Source: DATELY01 sp035276085
GTDB taxonomy: Bacteria > Pseudomonadota > Gammaproteobacteria > Steroidobacterales > Steroidobacteraceae
Direction of reading: 5' to 3'
Length of the DNA stretch: 5,389 nucleotides
NCBI GenBank assembly: GCA_035276085.1
Contig: DATELY010000206.1
Coordinates: 1 to 5,389, forward strand
Part shown: piece by piece, positions 1 to 5,389 of the stretch
How positions within the stretch are numbered: the stretch's first letter is position 1
How the letters are laid out: each line of letters starts with the position of its first letter
The notes under the pieces: model-generated
Told to the model about the DNA's origin: nothing
Seen by the model: only the letters and a program-made list of their open reading frames with translations
Databases searched by the model: none
Made by a program: the position numbers and the translations under genes

Positions 1-304
1 CGGAGTAGCGCCAGGCGTAGTACTGCGGGGAGTTGTAGCGCACCAGACTCTCCTCGTCCCAGGCGACCACATCGTGTCCGAGGCCACGAATGATGTTGAG
101 CATGCGCTTGCTGATGGAGCGCATGCTCTTGGCCAGGAACACCCCGCGCGGCAGGCTCGGCATGGCGAAGTTGATGTAGGTGCGCGACCCCAGCACCACG
201 GGCAACCCGCGCTCCGCCGCAACGCAGGCGAGCAGCAGCTTGGCGTCAAGCTCACGCACCTGATTCTCGACGGGGATGATGAGGGTCGAAGGACTGCCTG
301 TCAT
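1..304 (-). CDS. Surface carbohydrate biosynthesis family protein, N-terminal part (3' end outside window)
   Basis: The minus strand is open from an ATG at 304-302 to the window edge, giving 101 codons that begin MTGSPSTLIIPVENQVRELD. The next stretch contains AKLLLACVAAERGLPVVLGS (residues about 21-40), then RTYINF, PRGVFLAKSM and VAWDEESLVRY. I recognise this as the N-terminus of the family annotated as surface carbohydrate (surface polysaccharide) biosynthesis protein, found in capsule, O-antigen or exopolysaccharide clusters. The exact reaction is not established; a GT-B-like glycosyltransferase-related fold would be an inference. No signal peptide or membrane segment is visible, so a cytoplasmic location is likely. 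The start is chosen because family similarity begins a few residues after this Met. The ribosome binding site is weak, and the frame stays open upstream with a possible GTG at 373-371. The gene lies 364 bases downstream of the kinase operon on the same strand. Confidence 0.8.
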   Translation of the reverse strand, partial: MTGSPSTLIIPVENQVRELDAKLLLACVAAERGLPVVLGSRTYINFAMPSLPRGVFLAKSMRSISKRMLNIIRGLGHDVVAWDEESLVRYNSPQYYAWRYS

Positions 305-542
305 GGACAACGGATTTACGCCTGCGGGGAGCTGATACTTTACTGACGCTTCATTGCAGTAACTTGTGACCACGCGGGAGTATCCAAGGTTCTCCTTTCG
401 CAAGCCTTTCAAGCGACGGGCACGGCACGGCGCAGATGCCCAATCGGGACTGCAGTCATGCTCCGATCCGGCGCCGAGCAACGATGGGAATTCTGCGAGC
501 GCGAGACCACGGCCGACAAGGGAACTTCACCTACGGCTGGGC

Positions 543-575
543 TGAGCGCCGGGCGATCGGATCGTCCCGCACTCA
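543..575. repeat. Imperfect palindrome with one-base centre
   Basis: The arms 543-558 and 560-575 are complementary at 13 of 16 positions around base 559. The innermost part is CGATC-G-GATCG. With almost no loop it looks more like a protein-binding dyad than a terminator hairpin. A second, shorter near-palindrome follows directly (ACTGTTGCAGCAGT, 575-588, two G-T wobbles). Function unknown; chance symmetry is possible in GC-rich DNA. Confidence 0.4.
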
Positions 576-632
576 CTGTTGCAGCAGTGGCTATGCGGTG
601 CAGGCATGTCGAGCCACCGCCGATCGCGGCGT

Positions 633-658
633 ACGGGCGGGCGGACCCGGCCGCCCGT
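633..658 (-). terminator. GC-rich hairpin just after the kinase stop codon (possible terminator)
   Basis: Arms 633-640 and 651-658 form an 8-bp perfect stem of G/C pairs plus one A-T pair with a 10-base loop; an alternative 7-bp stem (638-644 with 651-657) has a 6-base loop. It begins 10 bases after the stop codon of the REC-GAF kinase, where a terminator would be expected. No T-tract follows on the minus strand, so it is not a classical intrinsic terminator. It could instead protect the 3' end or assist Rho-dependent termination. A further 5-bp GC hairpin sits at 618-631. Confidence 0.3.
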
Positions 659-668
659 TGCAACGACC

Positions 669-2435
669 TTACTCGGGCCTCTCGATGGGCAACGAGAAGT
701 GGAAGGTTGCACCTGCTCCCGGCCGACCTTCAGCCCAGATACGACCACCGTGTCTGCGCACGATGCGCTCGACGATGGCAAGGCCGGCACCCGTTCCTTC
801 AAATTGCCTGGCGCCGGGCAGCCGTTGAAAGACCTGAAACAGCTTCGGCACTTCTGCGGCATCGAAGCCAATGCCGTTGTCGCTGATGTCGAATTGCACT
901 GCGCCCTCGTGCGGCTGGCTCGTGATACTGATTTCGCGGCGTGCCTTGGAGCTCGAGTACTTGAGTGCGTTCGCGATGAGATTGATCCAGACCTCGCGCA
1001 ACAATCCGCGATCAGCCATCACCGTTGGCAGCTGTCCAAGCTCGAACTCGAGCGGAGGACCGTGATCGCCGTGCAGGAGCTCGTCCCGAACTTCCTCCAC
1101 GAGTTGCTGCATGTTGACGGGCTGCAACGACAGTTCCTGTCGCCCCATCTGTGAGAATGCGAGCAGATCGTCGACCATCTGGCTCATTCGCCGGACGTTT
1201 TCGATGCTGAGTTGCAGGTAGTGCTGACCGTCGTCGGTGAGGCGATGCGCTTCCGTTTCGAGCAGCAGTGAGGAGAAGCCGCTGAGCCGACGCAACGGTG
1301 CGCGCAGATCGTGTGAGACCGTATAGCCGAAGGCTTCCAACTCGGTGTTCGCCTCGCGCAGCTGGGCCGTGCGTTCTGCCACCGTGCGCTCGAGCGCGGC
1401 ATTCATCGCCTCGATCTGGCTCTGCGCGCGCTTGCGTTCAGCGATCTCTTCTTCCAGACGTTCTGCGTACTGCTTTACCTCGCGGTAGAGCGAACCGTTC
1501 TCATAGATGCGACCCACTTGCGCGGCGAGAATCTGAGCGAGCGCCTCGTCCTCATCGCTGAATTCCGCCGCGCCAATCTTCTCGACGAGAGTCAACGATC
1601 CATACACGTGCTGCGGCGACTGGATCGGCACGCAGAGCAGGCAATGCACGGGGCCATACGTTCGCGACAGACCCGCCAAGGTCGGATCTCCCCGCAGATT
1701 GCTCAAGCGACGCGGCGTTCGCGTTTCCAGGACCTCGGCGTGGATCGGGCTTTCCCACGGAACGACATCCTGTATCGCCGTCGAACGTCCACTCAAATCG
1801 CTGGTGAACGAATATTTGAGACGACCATTGCCGCGATCGCGTATGCCGGTCAGCGCGAGCTTTGCGCCGATGATCTTGCGCGATGCGCCGCAGAAGTCCG
1901 ACAACAGGCGTTCCGGATCGCGCTCGGAGGCGAGTCGCAGGCCCAGCTCGATCATCGCTTCGAGCCGAGGCACCACGTGAGCTGCCTTCTGCGACAAGCT
2001 CGCCGTCAAGCGCGAGAACTGCGCCTGTTGGGACTGTTCTGTGCTCGCGACCGGCTGTGCTTTCAGCTGCGCGCCCAGCGCTGCGTTCACGACATCGAAT
2101 ATGCTCTGCGGCTCGGCAGGCTTCGTGATGATTTGTGTCACGCCGCAAGCGCGTGCCAACGCCTGGGCTTCGGACTCGAGGTAACTCGCTGTATAGAACG
2201 CCACCGGCGTCGAATCGTTCGGCTCGTTCTCCCGCAGCCGGCGCACGAACTCCAGACCATTCATACTGGGCATCAACAGGTCGACGATGATGAGATCGAC
2301 ACGTTCAGCCGTCGCGGTTTGCAATCCTTCGGGCCCATCCTGCGCCTGCAATACCGTGTGCGACGCGTACTGAAGTACGGTTGCCAGCAGGTCACGGGCG
2401 GTCGGATCGTCGTCAACGACCAGAATGGTTGCCAC
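669..2435 (-). CDS. REC-GAF-HisKA-HATPase sensor histidine kinase
   Basis: A 588-residue cytoplasmic kinase read from GTG 2435-2433; no membrane segment is visible. Residues about 3-120 are a receiver with acidic pocket D8-D10, phospho-acceptor D52, T82 and K105. Residues about 165-310 form a GAF-like sensor domain. A charged coiled coil (about 315-370) leads to HisKA with SHDLRAPLRRLSGF, H375 being the phospho-acceptor. The HATPase domain shows the N box (WINLIANALKYSS, N489), G1 box (DNGIGFD), F box (LFQVFQRL) and G2 box (GTGAGL). HisKA resembles that of phytochrome-like kinases, but no bilin-binding signature is seen. GTG 2435 is preferred because AGGAG lies seven bases upstream and the protein then begins like typical receivers (MATILVVDD). 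A GTG at 2468 would give 599 residues. The gene overlaps the dual-receiver gene by 23 bases, implying coupling. The receiver is N-terminal, so its phosphorylation may control the kinase. Confidence 0.93.
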   Translation of the reverse strand: MATILVVDDDPTARDLLATVLQYASHTVLQAQDGPEGLQTATAERVDLIIVDLLMPSMNGLEFVRRLRENEPNDSTPVAFYTASYLESEAQALARACGVTQIITKPAEPQSIFDVVNAALGAQLKAQPVASTEQSQQAQFSRLTASLSQKAAHVVPRLEAMIELGLRLASERDPERLLSDFCGASRKIIGAKLALTGIRDRGNGRLKYSFTSDLSGRSTAIQDVVPWESPIHAEVLETRTPRRLSNLRGDPTLAGLSRTYGPVHCLLCVPIQSPQHVYGSLTLVEKIGAAEFSDEDEALAQILAAQVGRIYENGSLYREVKQYAERLEEEIAERKRAQSQIEAMNAALERTVAERTAQLREANTELEAFGYTVSHDLRAPLRRLSGFSSLLLETEAHRLTDDGQHYLQLSIENVRRMSQMVDDLLAFSQMGRQELSLQPVNMQQLVEEVRDELLHGDHGPPLEFELGQLPTVMADRGLLREVWINLIANALKYSSSKARREISITSQPHEGAVQFDISDNGIGFDAAEVPKLFQVFQRLPGARQFEGTGAGLAIVERIVRRHGGRIWAEGRPGAGATFHFSLPIERPE

Positions 2436-3264
2436 GGCCCTGCTCCTGCGCAGCGCGCATACAGTCACTGACTTCCTTAAGTAAGGCGTGAGGCTCCAGT
2501 GGCCGCATCAGGAACCGTGTTGCACCGAGGTTCTCTGCGAGGCGGCGCGATGACGTTTCACTGTGCGTCGAGGTGATGATGAACACAGGCGTAGTTGCCA
2601 GGCCGGCATCCGCGCGTATCCATTGCAACAATTGAAATCCAGTCGCGCCGGGCAATCCGATGTCCGTGAAGATCAATGCGGGGCGCGCACGGCGTGCCAA
2701 CGCCAAGCCTTCTTCGGCCGTGTTTGCCGCGATGACGGTGTATCCCTGCGGCTCCAGGATGCTGCGCTTCAGCTCGATATTCACGCAGGAGTCGTCCACG
2801 ACCAAGATCGTTGCATTGACCTGCTGCTGCGACGATGCGGGTGTGCTGCGAGGGGGTGCGGGAGAAGCTGTTGCGCGTGTCGACGCCGGCTTCGGCGGCG
2901 CCAGGCCCCAGGGCATGAGCTGCTCGATGAAGGTCGCCGGATCGATGGGTTTCGACACGTAACCATCGAAGCCGCAGGCGAGAACCCGGTCACGATCGCC
3001 GACCATGGCAAGTGCGGTGACCGCAATCAGCCGCAACGACGCGGTCGCAGGATCTGCCTTGAGAGTGCGCGCAACCTCGTAGCCATCGAGACCCGGCAGC
3101 TGGATGTCACAGATTGTCAGATCGGGCCGATGCTCTCGTGCGAGTGCCACAGCGTCATCGCCCCGCATCGCGTTCAGCGTACGGTAGCCGTGCGCCTGCA
3201 GCAGGTAAGTCATCAGTTCGAGACTGGAGGGATCGTCTTCGACGACCAGGATCGCGCCACTCAT
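2413..3264 (-). CDS. Dual-receiver response regulator (REC-REC), no output domain
   Basis: A 283-residue protein made of two CheY-like receivers. REC1 (about 3-118) is complete: E9/D10/D11 acidic pocket, phospho-acceptor D53, T83 and K105 in GYVSKPIDP, a style resembling DivK-type single-domain regulators. A Pro/Ala/Thr/Ser-rich linker (about 121-148) joins it to REC2 (about 152-270), which has D157/D158, D201 and T231 but Arg254 in FLMRPLEP where the conserved Lys is expected. About 13 residues follow REC2, so there is no DNA-binding, enzymatic or HPt domain. The ATG (3264-3262) overlaps the upstream kinase stop by one base (TGATG), with GAGGA eight to nine bases upstream; the frame is open further upstream only because it runs antiphase through the kinase gene. 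The likely role is a phosphate-accepting adaptor between the flanking kinases, or a soluble output acting by protein contact. Confidence 0.92.
   Translation of the reverse strand: MSGAILVVEDDPSSLELMTYLLQAHGYRTLNAMRGDDAVALAREHRPDLTICDIQLPGLDGYEVARTLKADPATASLRLIAVTALAMVGDRDRVLACGFDGYVSKPIDPATFIEQLMPWGLAPPKPASTRATASPAPPRSTPASSQQQVNATILVVDDSCVNIELKRSILEPQGYTVIAANTAEEGLALARRARPALIFTDIGLPGATGFQLLQWIRADAGLATTPVFIITSTHSETSSRRLAENLGATRFLMRPLEPHALLKEVSDCMRAAQEQGRGNHSGR
2443..2447 (-). promoter_or_regulatory. Ribosome binding site deciding the GTG start of the REC-GAF kinase
   Basis: The minus strand reads AGGAG here, seven bases before GTG 2435-2433. It lies inside the coding sequence of the dual-receiver gene. 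The alternative GTG at 2468 has AAGGAAG at 2478-2472, with only three bases between motif and start, and would add 11 residues absent from typical receiver domains. Confidence 0.65.
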
Positions 3265-5099
3265 CACGCCGTCCTCGGGAGTTCGAGCTTGAAACAGCTG
3301 CCTTTGCCGAACTCGCTGTGGAACGTGATCGTCCCACCCAGCAGCGCGGCGAGTTTCTGGCTCAGGTGCAAGCCGAGTCCGGTGCCTTCGGCTCGCGATG
3401 AGGATGTGGCAAGCCGCGCGAAAGCCTGGAACAGGGTGGCATGGTCTTCCGGTCGGATACCTGCACCCGTATCCGTCACGCTGATCACGGTCGTGCCGTG
3501 GTCGTTGCTCGCCAGTCCCAATCGCACCTCTCCTTGTGCGGTGAACTTGATGGCGTTGCCCACGAGATTGAGAAGAATCTGACTCAGTGCGCGTCGATCC
3601 GCTTCCACGACCCACGCCTCGGTGGGTGCTTCCAGGTGCAGCGCGAGTCCCTTTTGCTCGGCGACGGGCCGCAAGCTTCCGTACACTTCACTCAACACTT
3701 CCTGCACCTTGACTGGCTCGAGCGTGACGGCAACCTGGCCGGACTCGATCTTCGCCAGATCCAACAGATCGTTGATGAGCGACAGCAGATGCTTGGCACT
3801 GCGTTGCACGGTGTTGAGCTGCCGTTCCTGATCCGGCGTCAGAGGGCCGGGCAGCCGCATGAGTAACGTGCCGGTGAAGCCGAGAATGGCGTTCAGCGGT
3901 GTGCGCAACTCGTGGCTCATCGTGGCCAGGAAGCGGTCCTTCGCCTGGCTCGCGCGTTCGAGCTCGAGGTTTTTTTCCTTGAGGGCGCGTTCGAAACGCC
4001 GTCGTTCGGTGATGTCGCGAATCGAGCTGCTCACCAACGTGCCATCTTCCGTCTCGAGCGGGCTCAAGCTGATCTCGACCGGGAACTCGCTGCCGTCTTT
4101 ACGTCTGCCGAAGAGCTCGAGGCCCGCGCCCATCGGCCGCACGCGTGGATCGGCGAAATAGCGGTTGCGATGCCCAGGGTGGCGAGCGCGAAACCGGTCG
4201 GGCACGATGATTTCCACCAACTGGCCGAGCAGTTCCGCGCGCGTATAGCCGAACAAGCGCTCCGCCTGAGTGTTCACGAGCACGATCGCGCCCGAGGTGT
4301 TCACGATGACCATCGCATCGGGTGCCGATTCGAGCAGGCCGCGAAACTTCTGCTCTGCTTTCACCCGCAAGGTGATGTCGCGAATCGCGCTCATGACCAG
4401 CGCGCCTTGTTCGGTGCGCAGCGGACTCAAACTCACTTCGACGGGGAACTCCTCGCCGTTGCGACGTAGTCCGTACAGCTCCAATCCGGCGCCCATCGTG
4501 CGTGTGCGCGGTTGGCCGAAATAACTGTCTCTGTGCCGGGTGTGGGCTGCACGGAACCGATGGGGGAGCAATACCTCGATCAACTGACCGATGAGCTGGT
4601 CCCTCGTGAATCCAAACAGCGTTTCGGTCTGGCTGTTCACGAGGACGATGCGGCCGGTGTCATTCAGGATGACGATCGCATCGGGCGTGGATTCGAGCAG
4701 GCCGAGATAGCGGCTTTCGATCAACCGCGACTCGCGCAGGAGATGCAGTTTAGTGACATCCGTTTCGCTGCGAACGATGCACTGCACGCCGCCGGAAGCA
4801 TCCGGAACGATCCGTGCCGTCACATTCAAGTAGAGCAGCGCGCCCGCCTTCGTACGCCTGACCGCTTCTGCCTTGAGCACACCGTCCGCCAGCACTTGCG
4901 CGAGGAAGGCTTGTTCCTCGCGCCGCCGATTCTCCGGAATCACCAAGTCCGCCAGAAGTTGACCTTCGACCTCGTCGCGCAGGTAGCCGAACAACTGTTC
5001 GGCGCCCGTGTTCCAGAACAAGACGCGGTCGTCCGTGGATGTGACGATCAGCGCATCAGGAACCTCGTCGACCAGAAGCGCGTGGTAGTTCGGTTGCAT
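3264..5099 (-). CDS. Triple-PAS sensor histidine kinase (PAS-PAS-PAS-HisKA-HATPase)
   Basis: A 611-residue soluble kinase with no visible signal peptide or membrane segment, so it probably senses a cytoplasmic cue. PAS1 spans about 5-118, PAS2 about 130-243 and PAS3 about 251-364. PAS2 and PAS3 are close copies. Each carries an S-box-like end (IRDIT) and a conserved MGAGLEL / EFPVE / SLSPL block. A short charged helix (about 365-390) leads to HisKA with SHELRTPLNAILGF, H396 being the phospho-acceptor. HATPase motifs follow: N box NLVGNAIKFT (N515), G1 DTGAGI (D543), F box LFQAF and G2 GTGLGL (572-577). The protein ends just after HATPase, without a fused receiver; the partner receivers are in the next gene, which overlaps by one base. 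ATG 5099 places PAS1 right at the N-terminus. Its ribosome binding site is poor, so low or regulated translation is possible. The PAS ligand cannot be told from sequence. Confidence 0.95.
   Translation of the reverse strand: MQPNYHALLVDEVPDALIVTSTDDRVLFWNTGAEQLFGYLRDEVEGQLLADLVIPENRRREEQAFLAQVLADGVLKAEAVRRTKAGALLYLNVTARIVPDASGGVQCIVRSETDVTKLHLLRESRLIESRYLGLLESTPDAIVILNDTGRIVLVNSQTETLFGFTRDQLIGQLIEVLLPHRFRAAHTRHRDSYFGQPRTRTMGAGLELYGLRRNGEEFPVEVSLSPLRTEQGALVMSAIRDITLRVKAEQKFRGLLESAPDAMVIVNTSGAIVLVNTQAERLFGYTRAELLGQLVEIIVPDRFRARHPGHRNRYFADPRVRPMGAGLELFGRRKDGSEFPVEISLSPLETEDGTLVSSSIRDITERRRFERALKEKNLELERASQAKDRFLATMSHELRTPLNAILGFTGTLLMRLPGPLTPDQERQLNTVQRSAKHLLSLINDLLDLAKIESGQVAVTLEPVKVQEVLSEVYGSLRPVAEQKGLALHLEAPTEAWVVEADRRALSQILLNLVGNAIKFTAQGEVRLGLASNDHGTTVISVTDTGAGIRPEDHATLFQAFARLATSSSRAEGTGLGLHLSQKLAALLGGTITFHSEFGKGSCFKLELPRTA
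3271..3276 (-). promoter_or_regulatory. Ribosome binding site for the dual-receiver gene
   Basis: The minus strand reads GAGGAC at 3276-3271, upstream of ATG 3264-3262 and inside the last codons of the PAS kinase. Together with the TGATG stop/start overlap this supports translational coupling and fixes the start at 3264. Confidence 0.65.
4008..4712 (-). repeat. Internal tandem duplication encoding PAS2 and PAS3
   Basis: Codons for residues 130-243 (4712-4371) and 251-364 (4349-4008) encode two 114-residue PAS units that align without gaps; I count 73 identical residues (about 64%). Shared blocks include GLLES, PDA, IVLVN, MGAGLEL, EFPVE, SLSPL and IRDIT. PAS1 is clearly more distant. This is in-frame domain duplication within the kinase gene. 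Confidence 0.85.
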
Positions 5100-5156
5100 G
5101 CCGTGCAGCTCGACTTACGTCCGTTGTCGAGAATTTGCTGCCGCACGCTACACGCA

Positions 5157-5172
5157 AGCAGCACGTGTGCCT
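5157..5172 (-). promoter_or_regulatory. Candidate sigma-54 (-24/-12) promoter of the signalling operon
   Basis: The minus strand reads AGGCACACGTGCTGCT. It has GG and GC separated by ten bases, as sigma-54 requires, and matches TGGCACG-N4-TTGCW at GGCAC and TGCT. The mismatches are the first T, the G after CAC, and the first T of the -12 element. It would put the transcript start about 45-50 bases before ATG 5099. No enhancer-binding protein or its binding sites can be identified, and such a match could arise by chance. Confidence 0.25.
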
Positions 5173-5344
5173 ATTTCGATTGGCGCGGGGAAGTGCGGCT
5201 TCCACTGAGCCAGATGCACGCTCAGAGCGCAGACGCGCTTCTTTCCTTTCCGACGCCAACTGGCGACACCTTCATGCTTGGACGGCTGCATCTTCATGAG
5301 CGCGCCTGTCAATCGAGGCACGGCCGTCGATGAATAGGAGAAAG

Positions 5345-5389
5345 ATGCCGCCTTCACGCGATCACAGCCCTCTTCCATCTTCACGACCA
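5345..5389 (+). CDS. Possible start of a divergent gene (15 codons, runs off window)
   Basis: A plus-strand ATG at 5345 has AGGAG at 5336-5340, four bases upstream, and is open to the window edge (MPPSRDHSPLPSSRP). The strong Shine-Dalgarno match is the only support. Too little is visible to assign a family. If real, it is transcribed divergently from the signalling operon and shares its upstream region. Confidence 0.3.
   Translation, partial: MPPSRDHSPLPSSRP

Larger units (their letters stand above)
305..668. other. Intergenic region between kinase operon and surface carbohydrate gene
   Basis: No convincing gene lies in these 364 bases; frames in both directions give Arg/Ala/Pro-rich translations without recognisable domains. 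The half nearest the kinase gene is dyad-rich (543-588 and 618-658). The half nearest the carbohydrate gene has, on the minus strand, a strong Shine-Dalgarno-like AAAGGAG at 398-392. It is followed four bases later by a TTG that opens only a 15-codon frame (387-340). I found no clean sigma-70 promoter. The region probably holds the 3' end of the kinase transcript and the promoter or leader of the carbohydrate gene. Confidence 0.6.
5100..5389. other. Upstream region of the signalling operon
   Basis: The 245 bases between the kinase start and the possible divergent start at 5345 show no recognisable gene. Open frames here on either strand give unfamiliar translations and are probably chance. 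The stretch should contain the operon's promoter. No good sigma-70 pair was seen; the best candidate is a sigma-54-like site at 5157-5172. Confidence 0.5.

Noticed and set aside
305..420. Sigma-70 promoter for the carbohydrate gene
   Set aside because: A TTGAAA-like hexamer and a GATACT-like hexamer are present, but the spacing is about 22 bases, too long for a credible pair.
409..663. 84-codon minus-strand frame starting with TTG just after the kinase stop
   Set aside because: Its Arg/Ala/Ser-rich translation has no recognisable domain, it starts with TTG and it spans the dyad cluster; typical of chance frames in GC-rich DNA.
1500..1980. GAF domain as a bilin-binding phytochrome photoreceptor
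   Set aside because: The HisKA region is phytochrome-like, but no chromophore-attachment signature or PHY domain is present; the cysteines seen (for example HCLLCVP) lie in a common GAF strand.
1518..2471. Long plus-strand frames opposite the REC-GAF kinase, and similar ones opposite the other two genes
   Set aside because: They are antisense to genes with complete domain motifs and encode Arg/His/Gln-rich sequence without domains.
4008..5085. LOV-type flavin photosensor among the PAS domains
   Set aside because: The cysteine-containing NCRFLQ motif needed for the flavin adduct is absent from all three PAS domains.
5148..5384. 78-codon minus-strand frame upstream of the PAS kinase
   Set aside because: No recognisable family, no good ribosome binding site and unusual composition; it overlaps the promoter candidate and the possible divergent start.
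1..5389. CRISPR array, tRNA/rRNA genes, insertion sequences or attachment sites
   Set aside because: No regularly spaced repeats, tRNA-like cloverleaf with a T-loop signature, transposase motifs or flanking terminal repeats were seen.

Overview
The window is GC-rich (about 60% by eye) and looks like a bacterial chromosome, most likely of a Pseudomonadota species (Gamma- or Betaproteobacteria). This rests only on composition, codon choice and the style of the signalling proteins; genus cannot be assigned. All well-supported genes lie on the minus strand, so transcription runs from high to low coordinates.

Layout in transcription order. (1) 5100-5389 is an upstream region with a weak sigma-54-like promoter candidate; at its far edge a possible divergent plus-strand gene may begin. 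(2) 5099-3264 encodes a soluble 611-residue PAS-PAS-PAS-HisKA-HATPase sensor kinase. (3) 3264-2413 encodes a 283-residue protein made only of two receiver domains. Its ATG shares one base with the kinase stop codon. (4) 2435-669 encodes a second soluble kinase, REC-GAF-coiled coil-HisKA-HATPase. It most likely starts at a GTG with a strong ribosome binding site and overlaps the previous gene by 23 bases. (5) 668-305 is a 364-base non-coding stretch with several GC-rich dyads just after the operon. (6) 304-1 is the first 101 codons of a surface carbohydrate biosynthesis family protein that runs off the window.

The three signalling genes appear translationally coupled and read as one cytoplasmic phosphorelay module. 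A PAS kinase can pass phosphate to the paired receivers and/or the N-terminal receiver of the second kinase. No histidine phosphotransfer (HPt) domain, DNA-binding domain or enzymatic output domain is encoded, so the output must lie outside the window or be a protein-protein interaction. The second receiver of the middle protein has Arg where the near-invariant Lys should be, so it may be a modified or pseudo-receiver. The downstream surface-polysaccharide gene in the same direction hints at a link to cell-surface carbohydrate, but only by proximity.
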